A stretch of 64,000 nucleotides of DNA from Zonotrichia leucophrys gambelii. Taxonomy: Eukaryota; Chordata; Aves; Passeriformes; Passerellidae. Both the position numbers and the translations under genes were made by a program. The stretch is taken from assembly GCF_028769735.1 (NCBI RefSeq), contig NC_088171.1, positions 133,471,033 to 133,535,032 on the forward strand, in the 5' to 3' direction. The notes under the pieces are model-generated. The model made no database searches. It was not told where the DNA came from and worked only from the letters and a program-made list of their open reading frames with translations. This document shows, one piece after another, positions 56,001 through 64,000 of the stretch (position 1 is its first letter; each line of letters opens with the position of its first letter).

Positions 56001-59000
56001 CAAATGAGGAATATCCTAAGCAGTTACTGCTTCAAAAAATGTTTAAATAATCCTTGTGAAGTAGAAAAATTCTGGGAGGAGATTCAGTGAAAATCCCATC
56101 AGAATATTCTATTTTTAAAATAGAGCAAAAATCTTACTCAGTTCAAAAATCCTCCATCTCTGACATCAGCGATGATATTTTGGGAAGGAGTGTAACAAGG
56201 ACATGTTGAGTGTGGTCGTCTCAGTAGGAGGAGGAGCAACTTGGTTTTGGACCAACCATTTATCCAGAGGCTGCACTACCAACCTGTGCACTTCACAGCC
56301 CATCCAGACTTACCTCTCACAAATTTGTCAAACACATCTTTGACATAATTTGTAACTTGGAGGTCTCTAAGACCTTTTGAAAATCAGTTTCACAAATTTT
56401 TAAACGAATACAATATTGAATGCTCAATATTTCAAATGGATATTAGACTATTAGTGACTATTGTTCAACAATTAACAGTCCTATGTGATCTGAGTTCAGA
56501 CCAGAGCAATACAGGTCAGTTTCTATTTATGATGAACTCTTCCCAGTACTAAAGGATAGGAAAAGTACTGATAGGTAATAGCTAATAGTCACTCTCACTA
56601 ACCCTATTTTTCCAGTTTTCTTTTTCATTATATCCCTGCCTGTATGTGTAGTTTTAATTTAAAATATTTTAAGGCAACATTTGCTTCACTGTGCAATCAC
56701 TGCAGTAAATTGAGAAAATTGTTAGGGCAACAAGAGGTCTGGGCCAAGACCCAAGTTCAGATCTAGCCCTTTATCTCACTCAGAAAAATTATGCAAACCA
56801 AGTCTTCCATACCCACTTAATGCTGCACTCACTACACAACTTTCAAACTCCAGATCTGATGGAAGTGTAAGAAACAGCTTTGAACATAATTTTTTATCTG
56901 CTATATAGAACTACTTGTTATGTGAAACTATAGACTCATAGACTTGTTTCGGTTGGAGAGGACCTTTAAGATCATCAAGTCCAAGCAGTGACTTGGCATT
57001 GCCAAGTCCACCACTAACCCATGTCTTTCCATCCACTCTGCCCCACCTGTGGCACCACCTGGGGCTGCTGTGACCTGAGTGCAGGACCCAGCACTTTGCC
57101 TGGCTGACACTCACACATCTGGCCTTGGGCCATTGATCCAGCCTGCCCAGACCCCTCGGCAGAGCCTTCCTGCCCCCCAGCAGATCAACACTCCCACCCA
57201 GCTTGGTCTCTTCTGCAAACTGACTGATGGTGTACTCGATCACCTTGTCCAAATCACCACCAAAAATATTAAACAGGACTGGCCCCAAGGGAGCACCAGT
57301 TATGGCCAGCCACCATCTGGACATGGTTCCATTCACCACAGTAACCAGTGACTGCTGGGTTTATTCTTCTGGGAGCATATTGGAACTCCTGCACTGCCTG
57401 AACCCAGTCTGCCCACAGGAGAAAGGATGGAGATCATGTTTTGACCTCTGGCTTAGCAGACAGTAGAATACACAGAAAATCACAGAATTAAAGCTGAAAT
57501 TTTAAAGCAGTAAATTTACTCATCTCTACAACTGACATGGCAGGGTCAAATATGATGAAACACCAACTTTAAAAAAAGGGAAAAGTTCCAAAACTCCTTT
57601 TCATTACATATAGATACATAGATTTTCTCTGTTACCCAATAGAATATTAGATTAGCATAGGTTCTCTCTGTTACCCAATAAAAATATTTTAATGTAATTT
57701 TTTGTATATAAACACAGTACAATTTAATACCAAATCTCTGTTCATCTTTTCTATAGGTGAAAGATTTATCCAGTGACATAGGTGGAGTGACTAGTAGTTG
57801 GCCCCAATAACTCACATGTATAATTATATACAGAATGTTTCTAGTGTCATGAATACCTGAAGAAGCACGGAGACTCCAGTGTAGTCAAAGAAATTCAGTC
57901 CACTGCAGTCTAATATCAAAACATGTCTGTCACTGTGACACGGCTGCACCAACTCACCTACACATTTGATAAATGAAAACCTTTAATTAAAAGCAGAATA
58001 CTCAAGAAATGGGTATAAGAATGATGATATCTCAACAAAATAAGCCCAAACTATCACAATAAAATTGTCATTGTTATGTGCTGGGGTACCAGGAAAGCAA
58101 GTGCCATATTTTAGAAGAACAAATGAAGAACCTTTAGGGCAATGGAAAGAAGTGATGACAGACAGAATATATTAATGGTGATGTTTTAGGCAGCAATAGT
58201 GTCTCAAGAATTAAGCAGTTGCTTCTTTAGACTTTAATTTCTCATTGAGTTGGCTTCTTTGGAAGATTTTTCATGGTATACAAAGACAATATATCTTTTT
58301 TTTTTTAAATTCTGATGTGACACTGATTTTCATAGGCCCTAAACACCTGCCTATGGCTTAACTTAATATTCACCCATAAGGAAGAAATAGATCTAAAGTG
58401 GAGTGTTTAATTTTCCCAAGGCTTTACTATGCTGGTTGTTGACTGGGTAATTTTTTAATACACAACTACGCATTCATGCTGGAGAAGAAAATTGTGTTGG
58501 CAAGATTAGCAAAATTCTTATATTCATTCTTCAACCTCAGGCCATCTTGTGTTTAATCAAAACATACTCTGTTCTAAACGCATCCTGAGCTAGCACACAG
58601 ATAAATGATTCCTGGCTTTCATAAAGTGAAAACTAGAAAATACTGCACATCTTATTTACATTGTTCTGTGAACAAATGTTTGTTCACAATGCACGCAACT
58701 GAAAAAAAAAATGAAGGAAAGCAATTCTGATTGTAAAGATGAGTTAAGCTGAATGGCTTTGGCAGAGCAGAGGTAAAGATTTTAAACTATTGAGGAGACT
58801 TGGAATTTTCCCATGATGCAAATTTGTAATGATGGTAATTCCTTTCTGATAGTAGTCTGAGAGCAAAGACTTTTGGACTTGCATGTCCAGACATTTACTG
58901 TCTCTGTTCTGTGCAATGTGCATGAATAGATACATACAAACAAAAAGATAGGATTTTAGAGGGAACCTCCTGAAAATTACTGTGATAGAAACACAGGAGG

Positions 59001-62000
59001 GGTTCATGTGATCTCCCAGGCTCAGTGTAATAATTCCCTGCTGCATCCTGAATTGCAATAGAGGCTTTCTGGCTTCTAAATGGGGTGGTAGGTAAAGACC
59101 TACACCCTCTTTGGATCAGTGGCATGAGCCAGAACAGCTGTTTCACTTGGTGCTGATAGAGACAGTATTCCCCAAAGGGATAAAGGGAAGATTCTGATGA
59201 AAGCATACATTTTTTCCCATGTTTTCCTGGATAACTGCCATAAAGCTTAAGGATTGTGTCCTCATGCTCCCATCCTTGAAAATTTAAGCTCAGCATTTTG
59301 GTTTTGTTTTTGAAGGGATTTTTCTTTTTTCTCTGTTTGTTGTTGAAAAGACCCTATGAAGAATCACCATAGACTGGTTGATATAAGTAATGACAACATT
59401 TAAGTCCTCAAGGCAGGTCTTAGGCATTCAGAAAAGAGGTCTTGTGCTTTCTGTCACTTTTGTATATGACAAACCAGTTCATCTTCAAGATGACTGAAAT
59501 ATGTACTGGTAAGATCTCAAAAATAATATTTTACAATATAGTCAATAAAATACAATATCATCTTCAATAACCCATTTCATAGGTTGCTATACTACAGCAA
59601 AGCACTTTGTCACCCCTAAGTTAACTAAACATTGTAGTACCATAAAAATGTCCTGAGTCTAGTTAACAAATGCAAACATTCAGATAACAGCCTCCAAATC
59701 AGGTTTTCTACTGTGGCTTTAATGCTTATAAGGGTTTTAAATAAACACTGTTTTAATTCTATCCACAATGAAATCATCTGTATGAAGTATCCACTGCAAA
59801 AGGTTGCTGCAGCTCTCCCATGGGAATGTATGTGCTCTGGTTTGATTTAAGTGCTACAAAATGTGGAAAGAGTGGAGTTTCCAGCTTAATCCTTAATTGA
59901 AAGGAAAGCTCTAGGAGTTTTTATTATATATTGTATTGATATACTGTATAATATTGGTGGTTATCGTGTCAGTAACAATTCAGTTGACATTTTCTGAGAT
60001 TTCCTCCTATGTGGCATTAAAGATCCCAAAGATTTTACATGGTTCTAATCTTACTTTTACTTTTTCATATGAATATACTCTGCATGCAAAAAAAAACCCA
60101 AGACCAGAGCTTAGCAAAACAGTCTCTTCAGCCTGGTCTGAAGATGAGTCCAGGCAACAGTACGGGAAGGGTTTCCCCACTATGTACCTGTCTCTTTACA
60201 CACACACTCATTCCAGTGCAGTAAACAGGGACACAGAATCAGAGGGTGGGCTGGGTTGGAAGGGACCTTAAATCATCCTGTTCCAACCCATGTGTGATGG
60301 GCAATGAGACTTCCAATAGAAGGGTCCACTCCCATAAAAAAGGCATTTTCAAGGGGTTCCCTGCTTTTGAAATCTTAAAATGTCTGTCAAAACCAGAATG
60401 AATTACAGGACTTATTAGGCCAAGGTTAGCATAATTTAATTTATCATTCATGCTTCATTGAATGTTTGGTCTAACTGAAAATATTTATTTCCTCAGAACT
60501 TGTGTGCACCTAGAAATATATAGAAAAATGTGGAACTATTTTGCACACTTACATCCATCTTGTTTTAACACCATTTGTAGGTAACAAACTCACCATGGCA
60601 ACTTCCATTGGAAAATGAACAGAGCAATGTGTTCTGCTCACACTGAAATAAAAGCAGCACATTATTAACATATCAAGGAAAACCAGTCCATTGCACAGTG
60701 AAGAGAGAAAATCAATGCAATACATAAGAATTCTGTTTCTCAGTACCAACGTTAACTCATTCTCTCCAAAATCATGCCCTATGCAATAGCCTGTTGTATG
60801 TATAATATTTTCTGGTATAACTTTAGAAGAATGCTGAGATACATACTCAAACTGATATTTTCATTTCTTTTTAGCTGGCTCAACCTCTGTCAAGCTTGGA
60901 TTCACTAGAAAGCATATTTTGGAAACAATGCTTTTGGAAAGTGGGGGGTGGTTAAGAAGTGGTCAAAAGATGGGAAAAATGTTCTTGACAAGAAAAATTC
61001 TTGGCAGTGATTTTATAAGATTAACTTTTGATTAATTTTCTACTTGCTGCAATCTCATTTGCTATGCTAATATTTTAGTAAGAACATTTTTGATGTGTAA
61101 ATTTATTAAAAAATTACATTCATCTCAACAATTTTTATAATGGTTATTTCAATATGCAAGTTCTCATAGAAACATGAGTTAAAACCAGAAACAGAGAACA
61201 GAAACAAAAGTGAAACGGCATTTTTTCACACCCATTATGTGCTACAGAAAGACATTTACTCAAGAAAAAAAATTTATAAAAAAGCACAGTGTTTCAGACA
61301 GCTGTACTGCTGAGTACCTTACAGAAGAGACAAAGGGTAAAATCTCCTTTATAAGTAATGTACAAATTAACTTATTGAATTGACTCAAATTAATTCCATG
61401 TAAACCCTAAGTAATTTCTCTCTGTTTGGAGGCTTTTTATCATACTAATCCAAATCAGTCAGCCTAGAAAAGCCAAGGGAAAAAGGCATCACATTTTCTG
61501 AGCTGAATTTCCACCCATCTAAGTACATATGAGTAGCACAACTCTTTGACAGGGGACAGCATAGGTGGTTAAGACATGTTGCTGCCTTAACAACCCATCT
61601 AAGACACAGCTTGGATTTTCTCAGCCCAATTTGACAAAATGGATGAAATTGTCTACAGTAAGCATTGTATCATATTGGAATGTCTTCATGGCACTGATAG
61701 AAAAATGATAATTTATCTTTTCCCTTTTAGGAAGTGTTGCAGGAAGTTGCAGTAGTTATGTGCAGATGAACTTGGAAAAATACTATACTTACAGGGATAT
61801 TCTGCAAAAATGTGATATACCTAATTTGTATACTGTTTATTTTTCTAATACAATCAGTGCAAAAGAGGAAAAAGAAGCAATACCATTGATAAAATGTAGC
61901 CACTTTCTTCCTAATTCTCCCAAAATTATTTATAGTTAGAAATGAAGTGTCCATCTCTCAGGGATTTATCTCCAGGAAAAAAAAAATCACATTTTATTCA

Positions 62001-62480
62001 AGCACATTTTTAGCTACTCATTGTCTTTCTAAAATCCCAGCCTTATATCAGATGAGATTATGTAAGTTCTTCTAGAAATTTTTGAGTTTTGGATAAGTGC
62101 TTTAATGTCTCTTACAGGACCATAAGCAGAAATAGAAGGGATATTATTTTCAAGTAATACAAAAATAGTCCATATTGAATCTGATTAAGATTAGAATTAG
62201 CTTTATTCTAAATGAATAATTTCAAATGTTGCTTCTTTATACCTGTTTCAGTATCTGATTGCATTCTCTAAGAAATGCAAGGAAGGCAAACACAATCTTC
62301 AAGCTAGTCATGGTGATTACTGAAGTGTAAAGCACATCCCACCTTGTTTACAATATCACATACCTGGCTGCTCATGCCATCCTTCTGGATTATCTTTAAC
62401 AGGTCAGCGTGAAATTTTCTGGCATTCAAAAAGACTAACGGGCTGTTGACTGAAACTATTTTTACCTGTTTTAGTGATTC
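52787..62480 (-). CDS. SLC26A7: SLC26A7 anion exchanger, 3' part of the gene (six exons; 5' exons outside the window)
   Basis: SLC26A7 is a membrane chloride/bicarbonate exchanger or chloride channel of the SLC26 family. In mammals it acts in gastric parietal cells, kidney intercalated cells and thyroid follicles, where loss causes goitrous hypothyroidism (known for the family, not shown here). Six minus-strand exons join as 62480-62343, 60642-60594, 57957-57857, 55448-55394, 55304-55201 and 53002-52787. Phases agree at every junction (0, 1, 0, 1, 0). The first five exons give about 149 residues: the start of the STAS domain (motif [12 protein letters not shown]), a linker ([13 protein letters not shown]), the STAS core ([19 protein letters not shown]), [19 protein letters not shown], and [20 protein letters not shown]. 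These match the human SLC26A7 C-terminal region as I recall it, with the same spacing, and do not fit SLC26A4, A5 or A11. The transmembrane exons must lie above 64000. The exact C-terminus is uncertain (see last exon). Confidence 0.93.
53003..55200 (-). other. SLC26A7 last intron, 2.2 kb
   Basis: Donor AGG/GTAAGA, acceptor CCTTTCAG followed by AGAG. No repeats or exons recognised inside it. The open frames on either strand (for example 54350-54550 and 54619-54801 minus) are unremarkable. Confidence 0.65.
55201..55304 (-). CDS. SLC26A7: SLC26A7 exon, end of STAS domain
   Basis: 104 nt between acceptor gttttactgcag and donor ACAGG/GTAAGA. It completes the glycine codon of the previous exon, then reads [34 protein letters not shown], ending in phase 0. 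Human SLC26A7, as I recall it, has a closely matching SLIKAM...GNLDSE.P.FFES..AI stretch. It encodes the last helices of the STAS domain before the C-terminal tail. Confidence 0.93.
55305..55393 (-). other. SLC26A7 89-nt GC-AG intron
   Basis: A very short intron with donor AAAG/GCAAGT and acceptor TTTTACTGCAG, in phase 1. Retention would give an in-frame stop soon after the exon (AAG TAT CAG ... GCA TGA), so splicing is needed for the STAS domain. Confidence 0.85.
55394..55448 (-). CDS. SLC26A7: SLC26A7 55-nt exon with GC donor
   Basis: Starts after acceptor aaacatag and reads [18 protein letters not shown] in phase 0, plus one base. This is the STAS helix and following strand (IDVLLAHC), nearly the same as human. 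The donor is AAAG/GCAAGT, a non-canonical GC donor whose other positions fit consensus. No GT donor nearby keeps the frame. The following intron is only 89 nt. Confidence 0.9.
55449..57856 (-). other. SLC26A7 intron, 2.4 kb, with a CR1 fragment
   Basis: GTATTC...TAG intron. A CR1-type retrotransposon remnant occupies about 56929-57432. A 39-bp-spaced direct repeat lies at 57626-57680. Nothing else is recognisable. Confidence 0.7.
56929..57432 (-). mobile_element. CR1-type LINE fragment with a broken reverse transcriptase piece
   Basis: Minus-strand orientation, 5'-truncated, in an SLC26A7 intron. The 3' end (gactcatagacttgtttcggttggagaggacctttaagatcat) is CR1-like. The minus-strand reading frame at 56911-57339 shows the C-terminal part of a CR1 reverse transcriptase: GPVLFNIF, then the palm box as FAEETKLGG instead of the family's FADDTKLGG, then RLDQW. 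The changed acidic pair and the truncation mark it as dead. The 3' end follows the RT portion directly, suggesting internal deletion. Confidence 0.88.
57857..57957 (-). CDS. SLC26A7: SLC26A7 exon, STAS core with [12 protein letters not shown]
   Basis: 101 nt between acceptor aatgtgtag and donor CAG/GTATTC. The first two bases complete a codon begun in the previous exon; the rest reads [16 protein letters not shown] then [17 protein letters not shown], ending in phase 0. The hydrophobic strand plus the D-x-S/T-G turn is the signature of STAS domains. The form FFDYTGVS separates SLC26A7 from the FLDT-V/I-G form of most other SLC26 members. The donor GTATTC is weaker than consensus. Confidence 0.93.
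57958..60593 (-). other. SLC26A7 intron, 2.6 kb, with a CR1 fragment
   Basis: Canonical GTGAGT...TAG intron. It holds a short CR1 3' end near 60.24 kb and otherwise no recognisable feature. Reading frames such as 58744-59058 and 58895-59296 on the minus strand have no family resemblance. Confidence 0.7.
60232..60300 (-). mobile_element. short CR1 3'-end fragment
   Basis: On the plus strand: agaatcagagggtgggctgg, then gttggaagggaccttaaatcatcctgttccaaccc, the reverse complement of the CR1 3' end. The right border is unclear because similarity fades after about 60300. It lies in an SLC26A7 intron in gene-sense orientation. Confidence 0.8.
60594..60642 (-). CDS. SLC26A7: SLC26A7 49-nt exon, STAS intervening linker
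   Basis: A small exon between acceptor ctgcttttatttcag and donor ATG/GTGAGT. In phase 0 it reads [16 protein letters not shown] and ends with one base that completes a glycine with the next exon. It encodes the variable linker that interrupts STAS domains of SLC26 proteins. The residues CEQNTLL and SNG match the human protein as I recall it, which fixes the frame. It is too short to be found as an open reading frame alone. Confidence 0.88.
60643..62342 (-). other. SLC26A7 intron, 1.7 kb
   Basis: Intron between the exons at 62480-62343 and 60642-60594, with a GTGGGA donor and TTTCAG acceptor (or GTATGT donor, then 1721 nt). AT-rich. I looked for a 21-nt microexon that could supply the seven-residue segment and found no convincing one, which favours the extended upstream exon. 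Confidence 0.7.
62343..62480 (-). CDS. SLC26A7: SLC26A7 exon, start of STAS domain
   Basis: This exon starts after a good acceptor (tttcattccccag) and is read in phase 0 as [19 protein letters not shown] followed by [20 protein letters not shown]. That is the first strand and helix of the STAS domain, which faces the cytoplasm. Two donors are possible. CAG/GTATGT after position 62364 gives 117 nt. AAG/GTGGGA after 62343 gives 138 nt and adds seven residues, VCDIVNK. Both keep frame with the next exon. I chose the longer form because the human protein, as I recall it, has seven residues (PLDDISK) at the same place. The shorter donor is closer to consensus, so either or both may be used. Alternative acceptors further in (AATAG, TTTCAG) look weaker. 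Confidence 0.88.
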
Positions 62481-63309
62481 CTGGGGAATGAAATAAACAT
62501 AATGCTGAAAAGTTCATCTTGGATTTGGAGAACAAACCCCGGACTCATTTCTTTCAAAAACCTGAAAATACCTGTGAAATAACTTAGGAGGAGCTTTGGA
62601 TTGTGAAAATGATTTAACAGATAATTATATTGATTAGCCTTCACACATAACTGAAGTAAGAATGGAAACACAAGTAATATATAATGAAAATTATCTATAA
62701 TACTATTTAGTGTGAAAACAAGCACACACATTATGAGGCATAATACTAAGAACTATTAGCTAACAATTATAATAGCATTATTTCAGTTGGTGTGATTCCC
62801 AAGCATAGACAGGGTAACATTTGCAGACAGGGAATATATTTTATTAGACAAACGCATCTTGTAAAAAGTACACAAGGATTTAGGGCAAACACTGCAGGTG
62901 GTTTGGGGAAAGCTGGCAATATTCATCTTGCTCATCTGAAGATGACCTTAGTACAGAGACAGTTCTACATGAAAATATTTAATGGATACAGATCAACCTT
63001 GAGTGGCACATTTAAAGCTTTACCAGCACATTTATACCACCAACACAATAATCTTCACAACTCTCCATTGCCCTTGAACCTGTCTCTGCACTTCACTAAA
63101 TAAGCTACAACGAGCTTACCAGCACCTTCAGTCAGACTGTGTAGCTCAAAACATAAATGTTATACAGCAGAACAATTTTGGAAGGACACCAGATGATGTT
63201 CCAAAACCCTCAGGTACAAGTGGCAGACATTTTGCACAAAACAAGTGTTATTTCTCTCACTCTCAAGGTGTACATATAAAAAATCGTCAAAAGCCAGTAA
63301 GAAAAATAA

Positions 63310-63313
<4 letters not shown>

Positions 63314-63343
<30 letters not shown>
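63314..63343. repeat. (TA)15 microsatellite
   Basis: Uninterrupted TA dinucleotides in the SLC26A7 intron. Confidence 0.97.
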
Positions 63344-63345
<2 letters not shown>

Positions 63346-63847
63346 ACAGCAGTAAGACATGCTTAAAGACTGGTTTTGTAGGGGAACTTCTGTAGAAGTT
63401 GCTTCTATTGAACTCCCAATCTTCCACAGGTTGTGTGACAATGGAAGCAAAAATCAAGAATTTGCAAGAGAATAAAGGTCAAAAAATACTCTCTTTCTTC
63501 CTAACAAAAATCATGTAACAACGTCACAGTCAAACACAAGTAAGTGGAGCTGACACGGACCATTTTTTAGGTAGTTAAAAATTGTTCAGGATTGCATTGA
63601 AGATATTCAGTTTTCCCAACAGACTTTCAAGCAAAACAGAAATGGAACCACAAACCACATAAACTATCTCCTTATTGTAGAATGCTATTCAGACTTCTGG
63701 GAATGAGATGATCTCTCAGACACCACCACAGTGACCATGAAATAAAGGAAACATTTCAAACATCCCAACTGAGGCAAGGAACCCCAGACTCTGTGTAGGG
63801 ACTTTGCGCAATTAACCTATGGATGTGATTGCAGAAAATACCACAAA

Positions 63848-63883
63848 TGAGTTTTGCCGCAGTCAGATATGTGGCAAAACTCA
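63848..63883. repeat. 14-bp hairpin
   Basis: Arms TGAGTTTTGCC (63848-63858) and GGCAAAACTCA (63873-63883) pair perfectly. Three more inner pairs (one G-T) leave an 8-nt loop. It lies in the SLC26A7 intron. Confidence 0.8.
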
Positions 63884-64000
63884 ACTGGCAGTTAAAATGT
63901 ATCTGTTTGTATGGAATAGAGCTCTAAACTGAGGGCAAAACAAAGCATGGTATATGCTTGAATGGAGAAATGCTCTGACATCCCACAGATTCCCACAAAA

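Larger units (their letters stand above)
62481..64000. other. SLC26A7 intron (partial), no further exon recognised
   Basis: This stretch should be the intron before the exon ending at 62480, running out of the window. I searched the minus strand for a phase-0 exon of the membrane domain and found none. It contains a TA dinucleotide repeat (63314-63343) and a 14-bp hairpin (63848-63883). The open frame at 62792-63103 on the plus strand has no recognisable domain. Confidence 0.6.

Noticed and set aside
56911..57339. 142-codon minus-strand frame as a host gene
   Set aside because: It is the remnant of a CR1 reverse transcriptase ([17 protein letters not shown]), annotated as a mobile element.
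61790..61815. Possible 9-nt microexon (TTTTGCAG/AATATCCCT/GTAAGT) in the SLC26A7 intron
   Set aside because: The splice signals are good and it keeps frame, but nine bases can arise by chance, and the upstream exon already accounts for the expected length by its outer donor.
62449..62463. TTTCAG and AATAG acceptors inside the STAS start exon
   Set aside because: The upstream TTTCATTCCCCAG at 62481-62493 is a much better acceptor and the added codons ([10 protein letters not shown]) fit the SLC26 family.

Overview
This window is vertebrate nuclear DNA, almost certainly from a bird. It is AT-rich and gene-poor, with spliced exons bounded by GT/GC...AG signals, several CR1-type LINE fragments carrying the typical avian 3' end (ATTCTATGATTCTATG-like), and one solo LTR. 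I saw no bacterial operons, CRISPR arrays, rRNA or tRNA genes. The solo LTR fits a neoavian, possibly passerine, genome, but I cannot name the species.

The only protein-coding gene I can support is the 3' part of SLC26A7, an anion transporter, on the minus strand at the right end. Six exons (62480 down to 52787) join in frame. They give the cytoplasmic STAS domain, the linker inside it, and the C-terminal tail. The exons for the membrane domain and the N-terminus lie beyond position 64000. In human, SLC26A7 faces RUNX1T1 tail to tail across a long gene desert, so positions 1 to about 51 kb are probably that desert. No RUNX1T1 exon was recognised here.

Layout, left to right. 1-3847: nothing recognised. 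3848-4452: reverse CR1. 4453-15391: nothing coding, one long hairpin near 5.8 kb. 15392-16690: a 1.3-kb homopyrimidine microsatellite. 16691-25889: nothing coding, one local repeat pair (19.7 and 21.0 kb). 25890-26376: forward CR1. 26377-32194: nothing coding, with homopolymer and A-rich tracts. 32195-32740: CpG-rich island with an 18-bp minisatellite. 32741-43453: desert, one orphan ORF. 43454-43952: solo LTR. 49752-49826: CR1 3' end. 51177-52786: 3' UTR and flank of SLC26A7, containing a CR1. 52787-62480: SLC26A7 exons and introns, with two more CR1 pieces. 62481-64000: intron sequence with a TA repeat and a hairpin.

The most interesting signals concern SLC26A7 splicing. They are three overlapping AG acceptors before the last exon, each giving a different C-terminus; an 89-nt GC-AG intron inside the STAS coding region; and two donors 21 nt apart that both keep frame. 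I found no evidence for a new multi-gene system. Nearly all other open reading frames lie in repeats or look like chance.
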